Shown: in pieces, positions 8,339-18,751 of the stretch
How the letters are laid out: each line of letters opens with the position of its first letter
How positions within the stretch are numbered: the first letter of the stretch is position 1
NCBI GenBank assembly: GCA_009379825.1
Contig: WHTA01000002.1
Coordinates: 62,001-126,000 of the forward strand
Length of the DNA stretch: 64,000 bases
From: Streptosporangiales bacterium
Lineage (GTDB): Bacteria > Actinomycetota > Actinomycetes > Streptosporangiales > WHST01
Direction of reading: 5' to 3'
Made by a program: the position numbers and the translations under genes
The notes under the pieces: model-generated
What the model was told of the DNA's origin: nothing
Databases searched by the model: none
Seen by the model: the letters and a program-made list of their open reading frames with translations, nothing else

Positions 8339-9556
8339 TCAGCGGCTGCGGCGGGGTTCTGCCCGCCGCGACAGCGAGTCGAGCAGCACGGCGATCACCA
8401 ACACCAGCCCGGTGACCATGAACTTGACCGGCGCGCTCACGCTGAGCAGGTCGAGGCCGTTGCCGATGGACCCGATGACGAGCATGCCGAGCAGCGCGGC
8501 CCACACGCTGCCGCGCCCGCCGAACAGGCTGGTGCCGCCGATGACCGCCGCCGCGATCGCGTAGAGCAGCACCTCACCACTGCCGCTGCTCTGCGTCACC
8601 GCCGTGAGCCTGCTTGCGGCGAGGATGCCGCCGACCGCGGCCAGCCCGGACGAGATGGTGAACGCCGCGATCCGAACCGCGTCCACCCTGATGCCGGCAC
8701 GCCGTGCGGCCTCGATGTTTCCGCCGACGGCGAACAGGTGCCTGCCGAACGCCGTCCGGCGGAGCACGAACGCGCATGCCACGATGATCACCAGGTAGAC
8801 CAGCATGACCATCGGCACGCCGCGGTCGGCGTTGAGCACGATGACCACCAGGCCCAGCACCACGGCGAGCCCGACGACCTGTACGGCCAGCAGCGCCACG
8901 CTGCCGGCCGGCAGGTCGGCGCGGGTGCGCGCGTACCTGCGCGTGAACTGCACCGCGGCGAAACCGGCCACGCAGACGGCCGCGAACGCCCAGCCGTAGG
9001 CGGGCACGAAGAACTGCTCGGTGAGCGCGTTGACGGGGCCGTCCGGCAGGTTGATCGAACCACCCTGGCCGAGCACGTACAGCTGCAGGCCCTGCCAGCC
9101 GAGTAGCCCGGCGAGCGTGACGACGAACGCCGGCATCCGCAGCTTCGTGAACAGCACACCGTGGATCAGCCCGATCAGCACGCCGGTCAGCACCGCCGCC
9201 ACCACCGAGGCGAGGTCGCCCATGCCGTAACGGGTGATGGAGACCGCGAGGACGGCCGCCGTGACACCGCTCACCGACCCGACCGACAGGTCGATCTCAC
9301 CGAGCAGCAGCACGAACGTGACGCCGACGGCCATCGTGCCGATCGCCGCGATCTGCAGCATCAGGTTGGTGATGTTGACGGCCGTGAGGAAGCGCTCGTT
9401 GAGGATGGTGAAGACGATCCAGGTGACGACCAGCCCGATGATCACCGGCAGCGAACCGAGGTTGCCTGCGCTCAGCCGCCGACCGGCCGCGGTGACGTAC
9501 CCGCTCAGCGAGCTCTCCGGCTCGACCAGGCGAGGGTCCCGTTCGATCGTGCTCAT
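8339..9556 (-). CDS. Sugar ABC transporter permease (RbsC/XylH type)
   Basis: A 405-residue protein starting at ATG 9556, which overlaps the stop of the ATPase gene as ATGA. It has about ten membrane segments and the conserved [14 protein letters not shown] and [18 protein letters not shown] loops of branched ribose/xylose-type permeases (BPD_transp_2). It is the membrane channel of the importer encoded with 9553-10362 and 10429-11553. It ends 6 bases from the LOG gene, with which it converges. The sugar is not determined by sequence; the length and the binding protein fit xylose-type systems. Confidence 0.93.
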   Translation of the reverse strand: MSTIERDPRLVEPESSLSGYVTAAGRRLSAGNLGSLPVIIGLVVTWIVFTILNERFLTAVNITNLMLQIAAIGTMAVGVTFVLLLGEIDLSVGSVSGVTAAVLAVSITRYGMGDLASVVAAVLTGVLIGLIHGVLFTKLRMPAFVVTLAGLLGWQGLQLYVLGQGGSINLPDGPVNALTEQFFVPAYGWAFAAVCVAGFAAVQFTRRYARTRADLPAGSVALLAVQVVGLAVVLGLVVIVLNADRGVPMVMLVYLVIIVACAFVLRRTAFGRHLFAVGGNIEAARRAGIRVDAVRIAAFTISSGLAAVGGILAASRLTAVTQSSGSGEVLLYAIAAAVIGGTSLFGGRGSVWAALLGMLVIGSIGNGLDLLSVSAPVKFMVTGLVLVIAVLLDSLSRRAEPRRSR

Positions 9557-10362
9557 GAGCGTTCTCCTCCCGCCGTCGAGGCGTCCGCCGAGTGTTCCGC
9601 AGTGGCCTCCGCGAGCGCGGCGTCCAGGCGTTCCTTGGTGGCCCCGGTGATCGCCGCCACCACGTCCGCGTTGCGTGCGTCGGCAGCGCGGAACGAGCCG
9701 CCGTTGCCGCCCAGCCTGAGCACCTCGATCCGGTCGGCCACGGCGAACACGTCGGCCAGGTTGTGGCTGATCAGGAGTACGGCGAGGCCGCGCTCGCGCA
9801 GCCGGGTGACCAGCTGCAGCACCTGTGCGGTCTGTGCGACGCCGAGGGCAGCGGTGGGCTCGTCCAACAGCACGACCCGCGGCTCGCCGATCAGCGACCT
9901 GGCGATGGCGACCGACTGCCGCTGGCCGCCGGACAGTGACGCCACCCGGGTACGTACGGAAGGGATGCTGACGGAGAGCTGGGCGAGCAGGCCGTGCGCC
10001 TGCTTCTCCATGGCGACCTCGTCGAGCCGGCGCAGCCGTAGCGGCTCGTTGCCGAGGAACAGGTTCGCGACGACGTCGAGGTTGTCGCACAGCGCGAGGT
10101 CCTGGTACACGGTGGCGATGCCGAGGCCGGTCGCCTGCTGCGGGGTGGTGATCCGCGCGGGATGACCGCCGATCTCTATGCTGCCCGCGTCGAACGGCTG
10201 CACCCCGGCGAGACCCTTGATCAGCGTGGACTTGCCGGCACCGTTGTCGCCGACCAGCGCGACGACCTCGCCGCCGTGCACGTCGAGGTCGACGTCGCGC
10301 AGGGCCTGGACCGCGCCGAAGTGTTTCTCTGCACCGCTTACCCGCAGGACTGGGTCACTCAT
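9553..10362 (-). CDS. Sugar ABC transporter ATP-binding protein, single cassette
   Basis: A 269-residue protein with Walker A (GDNGAGKST), Q-loop (TVYQDLALCDN), signature (LSGGQRQSVAIARSL), Walker B (VVLLDEPTAALG) and the H-loop (LLISHNLADV). Ribose/xylose importers normally carry a fused double cassette of about 500 residues; this is a single-cassette form, also common in actinobacteria, and would act as a homodimer. It lies between the binding-protein and permease genes and overlaps the latter by four bases. Confidence 0.93.
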   Translation of the reverse strand: MSDPVLRVSGAEKHFGAVQALRDVDLDVHGGEVVALVGDNGAGKSTLIKGLAGVQPFDAGSIEIGGHPARITTPQQATGLGIATVYQDLALCDNLDVVANLFLGNEPLRLRRLDEVAMEKQAHGLLAQLSVSIPSVRTRVASLSGGQRQSVAIARSLIGEPRVVLLDEPTAALGVAQTAQVLQLVTRLRERGLAVLLISHNLADVFAVADRIEVLRLGGNGGSFRAADARNADVVAAITGATKERLDAALAEATAEHSADASTAGGERS

Positions 10363-10386
10363 CGAAATCCTCCACGGTGGTGGATG

Positions 10387-10422
10387 CGCCGTCGACCCCG
10401 CGCCGGCACGGGATCGACGGCG
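10387..10422 (-). terminator. Intercistronic stem-loop between binding protein and ATPase
   Basis: CGCCGTCGACCCCG (10387-10400) pairs with 10409-10422; the single mismatch becomes a G-U pair in the minus-strand transcript, giving a 14-bp stem with an 8-base loop. It lies in the 66 bases between the binding-protein stop and the ATPase start. Such structures commonly end or stabilise the upstream message so that the binding protein is made in excess over the membrane parts. Confidence 0.7.
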
Positions 10423-10428
10423 AACCGG

Positions 10429-11553
10429 TCAGTCTCGGGCTTCGATCCCGTGCTTCTTGCACGCCGCCTCGTACTTGCCGGCGCAGAGCTGCTCGTAGGT
10501 GACCCACTCGTCCTTCAGCACCGTGTCTTCCAGGTCGTCGGCGGTGACCGCCTGCACCGGGAGGAAGGTGGAAGGGATCTTCGCCTCACCGTTGTCGGTG
10601 TCGGCTTCCTTCTTCGGGGTCTTGCCCTGCAGCAGGTCGTACGCGATCTCCGCCGCCTTGGCGGCCTCGTCCTTGATCGGCTTGTAGATCGTCATGTACT
10701 GCTCGCCGGCCACGACCCGCTGCAGCCCGGCGACCTCGGCGTCCTGGCCGGTGACTGGGACCTGCTCGAGGTCCATGTCCGCCTTGCGCATGGCGGCGAT
10801 GGCACCGCCTGCCGTGCCGTCGTTGGCCGCGTAGACGCCGACGATCTTGTCCTTGCCGAGCGCGGTGATCGCCTGGTCCATCTGCTTCTGCGCGTTGTCC
10901 GGGCTCCACTCCGGGGTGTCGTACTCCTTGCCGATCTTCACCTTGCCGTCGAGTACGGAGTGCGCGCCCTGCTTGAAGAGCTTCGCGTTGTTGTCCGTGG
11001 GGGAGCCGTTGATCATCACGATCTGGCCCTTCTTCCTGGTGCCGAGCTCGTCCAGCCTGGCCACCAGTGACTTCGCCTGCTCCTCGCCGACCTTCACGTT
11101 GTCGAACGAGATGTACCAGTCGGGCTCCGAGCCGAGGATCAGCCGCTCGTACGAGAGCACGGGCACGTTCTGGCCCTTGGCCTTGTCCACGATCTTGGCC
11201 GCCGCCTCACTGTCGACCGGGTCGAGGACGAGGACGTCGGCACCGTTGGTGAGCGCCGCATCGGCTTGCTGCTGCTGGAGATCGGCGCTCTGCGTGGCGT
11301 TCTTGTAGTCGATCTTGCAGTCCGGGCAGAGCTCCTTCATCCGCTGCTCGAAGAACGGCCGGTCCGCCGCCTCGTAACGCGCGGTCTTGTTCTCCGGCAA
11401 CAGCAACGCGATGCGACCGGACTTCTTGCCTTCCCTGGTCTTTCCTTCGTTGGCCTCCTCCTCGCCGCTCTGCGTTGCGCCGCAAGCGCTCGCGCCGAAC
11501 AGCGCGAGTGCGGCGAACGCGGCGAGCAGCCGTGACCTGCCAGACGTCGCCAT
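10429..11553 (-). CDS. Sugar ABC transporter substrate-binding lipoprotein
   Basis: A 374-residue protein from ATG 11553, with GGAGG upstream. A basic N-terminus and hydrophobic stretch (LLAAFAALALFGASAC) end in a lipobox-like cysteine. The mature part is a periplasmic-binding-protein type 1 fold of the xylose-binding (XylF/ChvE) kind: NGADVLVLDPVDSEAAAKIV, SYERLILGS, GVYAANDGTAGGAIAA, VPVTGQDAEVAGLQRV. It is anchored outside the membrane and delivers sugar to the permease. Downstream genes encode the ATPase and the permease; lacI lies 28 bases upstream. Confidence 0.93.
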   Translation of the reverse strand: MATSGRSRLLAAFAALALFGASACGATQSGEEEANEGKTREGKKSGRIALLLPENKTARYEAADRPFFEQRMKELCPDCKIDYKNATQSADLQQQQADAALTNGADVLVLDPVDSEAAAKIVDKAKGQNVPVLSYERLILGSEPDWYISFDNVKVGEEQAKSLVARLDELGTRKKGQIVMINGSPTDNNAKLFKQGAHSVLDGKVKIGKEYDTPEWSPDNAQKQMDQAITALGKDKIVGVYAANDGTAGGAIAAMRKADMDLEQVPVTGQDAEVAGLQRVVAGEQYMTIYKPIKDEAAKAAEIAYDLLQGKTPKKEADTDNGEAKIPSTFLPVQAVTADDLEDTVLKDEWVTYEQLCAGKYEAACKKHGIEARD

Positions 11554-11581
11554 CGTCGTCCTCCAAGGTGGTGGGATCTCT

Positions 11582-12628
11582 CTACGGGTTCTCCCGCGGA
11601 TGCCAAGGCGGTACCTCTCCGGAACCGCGGGGTACGAGCCGGGTGGGCAGCACAACGTGCCTGGGTGGGCCGCTGTCGCCGTCGAGACGTGCGAACAGCA
11701 CGCTCGCCGCCTGCTGGCCGATCTTCGTGGGATCCTGCGCGACCACCGTGACCGGCGGGTCGAGCAGGTCGGCGAGCTCGAAGTCGTCGAAACCGACGAC
11801 GGCGAGGTCGCGACGGTCCATGGCGGCGAGTACCCGTAGCAGCGTCGCGCTGATCCTGTTGTTGCCCGCGACGACGGCCGTCACCGGGTCGGCGAGCTCC
11901 AGCCAGGTGCGGACCCGGTCGGCGAGCGCGAACGGTTCGTGCGGACCCATCGCGACCATGTCGCGTACCGAGAGCCGGCGTGCCGCCATGCTGCGCTTGA
12001 ACGCGGCACGGCGCCGTTGGGCCGTCCAGAACGCCGGGTCGTCGCCGAGGAACGCGATCCTGCGGTGCCCTTGGTTGGCCAGGTGCGACACGGCGGCCTT
12101 GATGCCGCCGTCGTTGTCGACGACCACGACGTCCGCGGGGCAGCCGGTGCCAGGCCGGTCCACGAAGACCACGGGCGTGCCGCGGTCGACCTCGGGCTGC
12201 AGCCAGCTGTGGTCGTCGGCCGCGGGCACGATGATCAGCCCGTCGACCTGGCGGGCGCAGAAGGCGAGCGCCAGGTCGTGCGCGCGCCGCGGGTCGGACT
12301 CGCCGGAGCCGGTGAGCAACAGGTGCCCCCGCAGCCGCGCGGTCTGTTCCACCCCGGCGGCGACCGCGGAGTAGAACGGGTCGGCGAGGTCCTCCACCAC
12401 CAGGCCGATGCTCGCGGTGGCGGCGCCGCGGCGCAGCAGGCTGGCGCCGTCGTTGCGCCGGTAGTTCAGCTCCTCGATCGCCTTGCGCACCCGGTCCACG
12501 GTGCCGGTGTGCACGCCGGGCTCGTCGTTGACGACCCGCGACACGGTCTTCAGCGACACACCAGCACGCCGCGCCACGTCGGCCATCGTCGGCCGGGCGC
12601 GTGACCTACTCGTCGACAACGTTGTCAT
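11582..12628 (-). CDS. LacI family transcriptional regulator of the sugar transporter
   Basis: A 348-residue protein. The N-terminal DNA-binding domain (MADVARRAGVSLKTVSRVVN) is followed by the hinge helix and a sugar-binding core (LVVEDLADPFYSAVAAGVEQ, VVFVDRPGTG, DLAVVGFDDFELADLLDPPV). It is the first gene of a minus-strand series with the binding protein 28 bases downstream, so it very probably controls that ABC transporter and itself. A 12-bp palindrome typical of LacI operators overlaps its start codon, pointing to autorepression. Confidence 0.92.
   Translation of the reverse strand: MTTLSTSRSRARPTMADVARRAGVSLKTVSRVVNDEPGVHTGTVDRVRKAIEELNYRRNDGASLLRRGAATASIGLVVEDLADPFYSAVAAGVEQTARLRGHLLLTGSGESDPRRAHDLALAFCARQVDGLIIVPAADDHSWLQPEVDRGTPVVFVDRPGTGCPADVVVVDNDGGIKAAVSHLANQGHRRIAFLGDDPAFWTAQRRRAAFKRSMAARRLSVRDMVAMGPHEPFALADRVRTWLELADPVTAVVAGNNRISATLLRVLAAMDRRDLAVVGFDDFELADLLDPPVTVVAQDPTKIGQQAASVLFARLDGDSGPPRHVVLPTRLVPRGSGEVPPWHPRENP
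12614..12627. promoter_or_regulatory. LacI-type operator over the lacI start codon
   Basis: GACAACGTTGTC (12615-12626) is a perfect palindrome with the central AACGTT typical of LacI/GalR operators; the minus strand reads TGACAACGTTGTCG. It covers codons 1-5 of the lacI gene (ATG at 12628), so bound repressor would block its own transcription. Confidence 0.72.
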
Positions 12629-12731
12629 CAGGGTGGACTCTGGCCGCCCCGCCGCAGCCTGTCAAGGCCGAGCAGGCAACGGCTGTGCAACAACCACCAG
12701 GTGAGCGCGCCGGCCGGGCCGGCTACCAGCC

Positions 12732-15161
12732 CTAGCCGATGGCGGCGATCGGCTTCTTCAGCGGCGTGCCGGAGCCGTCGCGGCGGCCGTGTTCTGTGGG
12801 GAGGTCGATCGCTACGCCTGAGGCTGCGGCGGCCCGTGGTGGGGCGGTGCCGACCCAGGCGAGCACGAGGGTGTCCTCGCCCTTCAGGAAGCGGTGGCAG
12901 CGCACGCCGCCGGTGGCGCGGCCCTTGGCCGGGTACTCGGTGAACGGGGTGACCTTCGCCGCGCCAGGGATGGTGCTCGGCAACGTGTCGGACGCGCCCG
13001 CGACGGTGACGACGACCGTGTCCGGGTTCGGCGTGACAGCGCCGAACCACACCACCTTCGCGTCGGTGGTGAGCTTGACGCCGGTCATGCCGCCGGCGCT
13101 GCGGCCCTGCGGACGGACGTTCGACGCGGCGAAGTGCAGCAGCTGGGCGTTCGTTGTCACGAAGCACAGCTCCTCGTCGTCGCTCTCCAGGTCGGCGACG
13201 CCGACGACCTCGTCATCCTCGCGCAGCGAGATGACGTCGAAGCCGTCCCTGTAGCCCGGGTAGTCGGCCGTCACCCGTTTGACGACGCCGGCCGCCGTGC
13301 CGATGGCCAGGCCGGCGCCGCCGGCCACGAGGGAGGTCAGCCCGACGACCCGCTCGCCGCGCTCGAGCGAGACGAACTCGCGCAGTGGCGCGCCGCCGGA
13401 CAAGCTCGGGCTGCCGGCTGCCGGTGGCAGCGCGGGCAGGTCGAGCATCGGCAGCTTCAGCAGCCGGCCGGTGCTGGTGACCGCTCCGACCTCACCGCGC
13501 GCGGTGGCACGTACGGACGAGACGAGCACGTCGTGCTTGGCGCGTGCGCCGTCGCGGCCGATCTCGTCGACACCGGTGGTGCGCGCGAGCAGCCCGGTCG
13601 ACGAGAGCAGCACCAGGCACGGGTCGTCCGTGACCTCGAGCGGCGCGGCGGTCGCCGGCTGGCCGGCGGACTCCAGGAGCACCGTACGGCGCGGCGTGGC
13701 GAACTGCTTCGCGATCTCCGTGAGCTCTTCTGAGACCACCCGGCGCAGCTCGTCGTCGGAGTCCAGGATGGCGGTGAGCTCGGCGATCTGCTGGCGCAGC
13801 TCCTCGCCTTCCTGCTCCAGCTCCAGCCGGTCGAACTTGGTCAGCCGCCGCAGCGGGGTGTCCAGGATGTACTGCGCCTGGATCTCGGAGAGGTCGAAGA
13901 TCTGCATCAGCCGTTCCTTGGCGTGTGCGGAGTTCTCGCTCTCCCTGATCACCTGGATGACCTCGTCGATGTCGAGCAGTGCGACCAGCAGGCCGTCGAC
14001 CAGGTGCAGCCGCTCCTCGCGCTTCTTCCTGCGGAACGCGGTACGCCTGCGTACGACGTCGAACCGGTGCTCGACGTACACCTGCAGCATCTCGCGCAGC
14101 CCGAGCGTGCGCGGCTGGCCGTCGACGAGTGCGACGTTGTTGATGCCGTAGGACTCCTCGAGCTGCGTCAGCCGGTACAGCTGGTCGAGCACGGCGTCGG
14201 GGTTGAAGCCGCCCTTCAGCTCGATCACCAGCCGCAGCCCCTGGTGCCTGTCGGTGTAGTCCTGCACGTCGTGGATGCCGGCGAGGCGCTTCGACCGCAC
14301 CAGGTCGCCGATGCGCTCCTTCACCTTCTCCGGCCCGACGGACAGCGGCAGCTCGGTGACGACGATGCCCTTTCGCCGTGCGGTGACGTTCTCCACCCGC
14401 GCCGTCGCACGCATCTTGAACGAGCCGCGCCCGCTCTCGTACGCGTCCCTGATCCCGTCCAGACCGATGATCTTCCCGCCGGCCGGCAGGTCAGGGCCCG
14501 GCACGTAGCGCATCAGCTCGTCCAGGTCGGCGTCCGGGTTCTCGATCAGGTGCTGGCAGGCCGCGACGACCTCACCGAGGTTGTGCGGCGGCATGTTCGT
14601 CGCCATGCCCACGGCGATGCCGGCGGCACCGTTGACCAACAGGTTCGGGATCGCGGCCGGCAGCACCTCGGGCTCGGTGAGCTGGCCGTCGTAGTTCGGC
14701 CGGAAGTCGACGACGTCCTCGTCCAGGCTGTCCGTCATGGCGCCGGCCGGTTCCGCCGGCCGGCACTCGGTGTACCTGTACGCCGCGGGCCCGTCGTCGA
14801 GGGAGCCGAAGTTGCCGTGCCCGTCGACCATCGGCAGCCGCATGGTGAACGACTGCGCCATCCGCACGAGCGTGTCGTAGATCGCGGTGTCGCCGTGCGG
14901 GTGCAGCTTGCCCATCACGTCGCCGACGACGCGCCCGCACTTCACGTGCGCGCGCTCGGGACGTAGGCCCATCTCCCGCATCTGGTAGAGGATGCGGCGT
15001 TGCACGGGCTTCAGCCCGTCGCGGGCGTCGGGCAGTGCACGCGAGTAGATGACCGAGTACGCGTACTCGAGGAAGCTCTCCCGCATCTCCGAGGAGACGT
15101 CGATGTCGACGATCCGCTCCTCGAACTCCTCTGGTGGTGGTGTCTTCGTGCGCCGTGGCAT
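12732..15161 (-). CDS. parC: Type IIA topoisomerase subunit A, ParC-like
   Basis: An 809-residue protein from ATG 15161, preceded by GGGAG. The breakage-reunion domain carries the quinolone-site region [20 protein letters not shown] (T92 and D96 match E. coli GyrA S83 and D87) and the catalytic tyrosine Y130 in AAYRYTECR. The rest is the tower/coiled-coil domain and a beta-pinwheel C-terminal domain (from about residue 500) with degenerate repeats. No classical GyrA box is evident, which favours ParC over GyrA. It is the partner of the ParE at 4253, about 6.4 kb away on the opposite strand. Confidence 0.92.
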   Translation of the reverse strand: MPRRTKTPPPEEFEERIVDIDVSSEMRESFLEYAYSVIYSRALPDARDGLKPVQRRILYQMREMGLRPERAHVKCGRVVGDVMGKLHPHGDTAIYDTLVRMAQSFTMRLPMVDGHGNFGSLDDGPAAYRYTECRPAEPAGAMTDSLDEDVVDFRPNYDGQLTEPEVLPAAIPNLLVNGAAGIAVGMATNMPPHNLGEVVAACQHLIENPDADLDELMRYVPGPDLPAGGKIIGLDGIRDAYESGRGSFKMRATARVENVTARRKGIVVTELPLSVGPEKVKERIGDLVRSKRLAGIHDVQDYTDRHQGLRLVIELKGGFNPDAVLDQLYRLTQLEESYGINNVALVDGQPRTLGLREMLQVYVEHRFDVVRRRTAFRRKKREERLHLVDGLLVALLDIDEVIQVIRESENSAHAKERLMQIFDLSEIQAQYILDTPLRRLTKFDRLELEQEGEELRQQIAELTAILDSDDELRRVVSEELTEIAKQFATPRRTVLLESAGQPATAAPLEVTDDPCLVLLSSTGLLARTTGVDEIGRDGARAKHDVLVSSVRATARGEVGAVTSTGRLLKLPMLDLPALPPAAGSPSLSGGAPLREFVSLERGERVVGLTSLVAGGAGLAIGTAAGVVKRVTADYPGYRDGFDVISLREDDEVVGVADLESDDEELCFVTTNAQLLHFAASNVRPQGRSAGGMTGVKLTTDAKVVWFGAVTPNPDTVVVTVAGASDTLPSTIPGAAKVTPFTEYPAKGRATGGVRCHRFLKGEDTLVLAWVGTAPPRAAAASGVAIDLPTEHGRRDGSGTPLKKPIAAIG

Positions 15162-15273
15162 GCCCCGATTCTCCCGGGGGCGGCCGGCTCGCCCCAACTG
15201 GACCCGCCGACGAGCCCCCGCTTTCGCTGCGTGACGACGTATCGCGGATCGTTACCCAGTTACCAGGCTCGGG

Positions 15274-15906
15274 ATGGACAATGGGTCGATGGGCCAAGAC
15301 ACCACAGGTCGGACCCGGCACTGGACGGACCGTGCCGTGGGCGGACTGCTCGTGGTCGGCGGCTCGCTGGCCGTGCTGTGGGCGATCGAAATCGTCGACA
15401 CCGTGCTCGGGGGGCGGCTGGACGGCTACGGCATCCACCCGCTCGACGTCGGCGGCCTGCAGGGGCTGCTGTTCGCGCCGTTCCTGCACGCCGGCTTCGA
15501 GCACCTGATCGCGAACAGCATGTCGTACGCGGTGTTGGCGTTCGTCGCGTACCTCGCGGTGAGCGCGGCGCGGTTCGTGGCCGTCATCGTGCTCACGGCG
15601 CTGACCAGCGGGTTCGGGGCCTGGATGCTGACCAGCCCGGGCACCGTCGTGGTGGGCGCGAGCGGCGTCATCTTCGGGTTGCTCGGGTTCCTCCTGGTCC
15701 GCGGCATCTTCGTACGCAGCATCGGCTCCATCATGATCAGCATCGCGGTGCTGTTGCTGTACGGCGGGATGCTGACCGGGATCATCCCCAGCACGCCGTA
15801 CATCTCCTGGCAGGCCCACCTGTTCGGGTTCGTCGGCGGCGTGCTCGCCGCCTGGCTGATGCGGCGCCGCAGTGGAGGGGCGAACGGGTACGGCGTTGGC
15901 CGGTGA
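15274..15906 (+). CDS. Rhomboid family intramembrane serine protease
   Basis: About 210 residues with six predicted membrane helices. The catalytic serine lies in VVVGASGVIFGLLGF and the histidine in SWQAHLFGFVGG, the Ser-His dyad of rhomboid proteases; the HAGFEHLIANSMSYAVLA helix-2 region with H and N is also typical. Such enzymes cut membrane proteins within the bilayer. The start could be ATG 15274 or ATG 15289; neither has a strong ribosome-binding site. It is divergent from parC and its end overlaps the helicase frame. Confidence 0.9.
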   Translation: MDNGSMGQDTTGRTRHWTDRAVGGLLVVGGSLAVLWAIEIVDTVLGGRLDGYGIHPLDVGGLQGLLFAPFLHAGFEHLIANSMSYAVLAFVAYLAVSAARFVAVIVLTALTSGFGAWMLTSPGTVVVGASGVIFGLLGFLLVRGIFVRSIGSIMISIAVLLLYGGMLTGIIPSTPYISWQAHLFGFVGGVLAAWLMRRRSGGANGYGVGR

Positions 15907-18751
15907 CGCAGCGTCGCTCGACGACGTCGGGGCGGCGTTCGAGACGACGCAGTTGTCCGTCCCGTTGCGGCGGCACCAGCGGGAGGCGCTCGACGCCCTC
16001 GACCAGGTGGTACGCGGTGACCGCAGGCGCGCCTGGGTGGTGTTGCCGCCCGGTGCAGGGAAGACGCTGGTCGGGCTGGAGTTCGCCCGCAGGGCCGGCC
16101 AGCCGACGGTGGTCTTCGGCCCGAACACGGCGATCCAGACGCAGTGGGTGCGCGAGTGGGCGCAGTTCACGCCCGCCGTCGTGCCCGTCGGCACCGACCG
16201 GGCGCTCGACGCGCCGCTGACCGCGCTGACCTACCAGGCGCTGGCGACGTTCTCGCCCGACGACGAGGTCGACGAGGACGGGCAGCAGACCGACCCCGCA
16301 GCGCAGTCGGCGTCGCTGCTCGACCGGCTGCACCCCAACGGCCAGGCGCTGGTGGCGGCGATGCACGCGCAACCGGAGCTCACCGTCGTGCTCGACGAGT
16401 GCCACCACCTGCTCGAGGTCTGGGGGCGGCTGCTCGTCGAGCTGCTGGCCGAGATCCCGCAGGCCAGGGTGCTCGGGCTGACCGCGACCCCGCCGGACTC
16501 GCTGAGCGTCGAGCAGCGCGACCTGGTGGCCGAGCTGTTCGGCGAGACGGCGTACGCGGCGACCATTCCGGCCGCGGTGCGGGAGGGCACCCTCGCCCCT
16601 TTCGGTGAGCTGGTGTGGCTCACCACGCCGACGTCGGACGAGACCGACTGGCTGGCGGGGGAGACCGAGCGCTTCCTCGAGATGGTCACCGACCTGACCG
16701 ACCCGTCGTTCGGGTCCGTGCCGTTCCTGCATTGGCTGGACCAGCGGTTCGTGCGCCGGTCGGCCGACGGCACCGAGGTCGTGCCCTGGTACAAGATCGA
16801 GCAGGAGGCGCCGGACGTCGCACGCGCCGTACTGCGATTCCACAACGGCGGGCTGCTCGGCCTGCCTACCGGTGCACGGTTGCGCGAGGAGCACCGCGCC
16901 CGGCCGACCGCGGACGACTGGGTGCTGCTGGTCGACGACTGGGTGCGCAACTGCCTGACGAAGACCGACTCTGCCGGCGATCTCGAGGCGGCCGAACGGA
17001 TCAGGGACGCGCTGCCGAGCATCGGCTACCGGCTGACCCGTGCCGGGATCAGGGCCGGCAGGTCACCGGTCGACCGGGTGCTCGCACGTAGCGCGGCGAA
17101 GACCGACGCGGTGGTGGAGATCGTCCGGGCGGAGAGCGCGAACATCGGCGACCGGATGCGGCTGCTCGTGCTGTGCGACCACGAACGGGCCACGGCGACA
17201 CTGCCGGCGCGGCTGTCCGGGGTGCTCGCCGAGGACGCGGGGTCGGCGCGGCTGGTGCTCGAGACGCTCGTCGGTGCCGAGACCGCGGCACTCGACCCGG
17301 TGCTGGTGACCGGCCGGGTGGTGGCCGCCGCCGCGGACACCGCAAGGGCGCTCGTCGCGTACGTCACCGAGCATGCGCCCGAGGTGCGGCTCGACCCGGT
17401 GTCGCCGGAGGTGACCGGCGTGGTCGAGATCACCGGCGACTGGCGCAGCCGGCATTGGGTGCGCCTGGTCACGGACTTCTTCGAAGCCGGCGGCTGCCGC
17501 GTCCTGGTCGGCACGAGGGCCCTGCTCGGCGAGGGCTGGGACGCCAAGGGCGTGACCGGCGTGGTCGACCTGACCACGGCGACTACGCCGACGGCCGTCG
17601 TGCAAACCCGTGGCCGCGCCCTGCGGATCGACCCGCGCTGGCCGGACAAGGTGGCGTTGACCTGGACGGTCGTGTGCGTCACCGAGCAGCACCCGAAGGG
17701 CGCCACCGACTGGGGCAGGTTCGTCCGCAAGCACGAGGGCTACTACGCGCTCGACGACCACGGCGAGGTGGTCGGCGGCGTGGCCCACGTGGACGCGGCG
17801 CTGTCGCCGTACGCGCCGCCGCCTGTCGCCGAGTTCGCCGGCGTCAACGCGGCGATGCTGCAGCGGGCCGGTGGCCGGGAGCTGCTGGGCGAGCGCTGGC
17901 AGGTGGGACAGCCGTACCTGGACCGGTTCGTGCACACGCTGCGCGTACGTACCGACGTCCGGCCGACGGCGACCAGGCGGGCGGAGACCCTCGTCGCCGG
18001 CGGGGCGAGCACGGCGGCGCCGGTCGCCGTGCCGGCCGCGGACGGTGTGCGGGTCAACCGCGGCTCGGTCCCGTCGCGCGGCAGGCGGCCGGTGGTGCTC
18101 GCCGGCACCTCGCTGCTGCTCGCGTTCACCGTCCTGCGGCTGCGGTTGTTCATCGCGGCGATCGTCTTCGTGCTCGGCATGATCGCGGCACTCGTCATGG
18201 GTGTGGTGCAGGTCTGGCGGGCCGGCCGGCTGGTGCTGGCGGCCGCGGAGCCGGTGGACACGCTGCGCATCGCCTACGCGGTCGCCGACGGCCTGCGTGA
18301 CGCCGAGCTGTCCCCGGTCGGCGCCGACGGCGTGCGGTGGAACGTCGAGCCGGACGGCAGCTACCAGTTCGCCCTCGAAGGCGTGGCGGAGGATGTCTCC
18401 GCGCGGTTCGCCCGCGCGCTCGACGACGCGATCAGCCCCATCGCCACGCCGCGGTACGTGGTGCCGCGCTACCTGCTCGACCCGCCGACCGGAGACCTCA
18501 CCCAGCTGCTCGACGGGACCCGCCTGCTGGCCGGCAAGCTGCGGCCGAAGGCCGTCGTCTGGCACGCGGTGCCCGAGGAGCTCGGCGTGAACGCGGGCCG
18601 CGCGAAGGCGTACGCGCAGGCGTGGCGCCGCTGGGTCAGCGACGGCGAGCCGCTCTACACCGGCAGCCCGGAGGGCGCCGGCGTCCTCCAGGCCCAGTCA
18701 GGCGCCGACCCGTTCGCCGTGACCACCGCAATGCGCGTCGCCTGGCGCTGA
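15872..18751 (+). CDS. SF2 DEAD/DEAH-type helicase with C-terminal membrane segments
   Basis: Up to 959 residues from GTG 15872, overlapping the rhomboid gene by 35 bases; a TTG at 15896 is an alternative. The N-terminal half has Q-motif-like RRHQREALDALDQVVRGD, Walker A PPGAGKT (60-65), DECHH (175-179) and LTATP (203-207). The second RecA domain ends with GVVDLTTATTPTAVVQTRGR (motifs V/VI). Around residues 738-790 lie two strongly hydrophobic stretches (VVLAGTSLLLAFTVL, FIAAIVFVLGMIAALVMG), then a soluble domain of about 170 residues. A membrane-tethered helicase is odd; overlap with a rhomboid gene may be meaningful. The substrate is unknown. Confidence 0.85.
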   Translation: MEGRTGTALAGDAASLDDVGAAFETTQLSVPLRRHQREALDALDQVVRGDRRRAWVVLPPGAGKTLVGLEFARRAGQPTVVFGPNTAIQTQWVREWAQFTPAVVPVGTDRALDAPLTALTYQALATFSPDDEVDEDGQQTDPAAQSASLLDRLHPNGQALVAAMHAQPELTVVLDECHHLLEVWGRLLVELLAEIPQARVLGLTATPPDSLSVEQRDLVAELFGETAYAATIPAAVREGTLAPFGELVWLTTPTSDETDWLAGETERFLEMVTDLTDPSFGSVPFLHWLDQRFVRRSADGTEVVPWYKIEQEAPDVARAVLRFHNGGLLGLPTGARLREEHRARPTADDWVLLVDDWVRNCLTKTDSAGDLEAAERIRDALPSIGYRLTRAGIRAGRSPVDRVLARSAAKTDAVVEIVRAESANIGDRMRLLVLCDHERATATLPARLSGVLAEDAGSARLVLETLVGAETAALDPVLVTGRVVAAAADTARALVAYVTEHAPEVRLDPVSPEVTGVVEITGDWRSRHWVRLVTDFFEAGGCRVLVGTRALLGEGWDAKGVTGVVDLTTATTPTAVVQTRGRALRIDPRWPDKVALTWTVVCVTEQHPKGATDWGRFVRKHEGYYALDDHGEVVGGVAHVDAALSPYAPPPVAEFAGVNAAMLQRAGGRELLGERWQVGQPYLDRFVHTLRVRTDVRPTATRRAETLVAGGASTAAPVAVPAADGVRVNRGSVPSRGRRPVVLAGTSLLLAFTVLRLRLFIAAIVFVLGMIAALVMGVVQVWRAGRLVLAAAEPVDTLRIAYAVADGLRDAELSPVGADGVRWNVEPDGSYQFALEGVAEDVSARFARALDDAISPIATPRYVVPRYLLDPPTGDLTQLLDGTRLLAGKLRPKAVVWHAVPEELGVNAGRAKAYAQAWRRWVSDGEPLYTGSPEGAGVLQAQSGADPFAVTTAMRVAWR

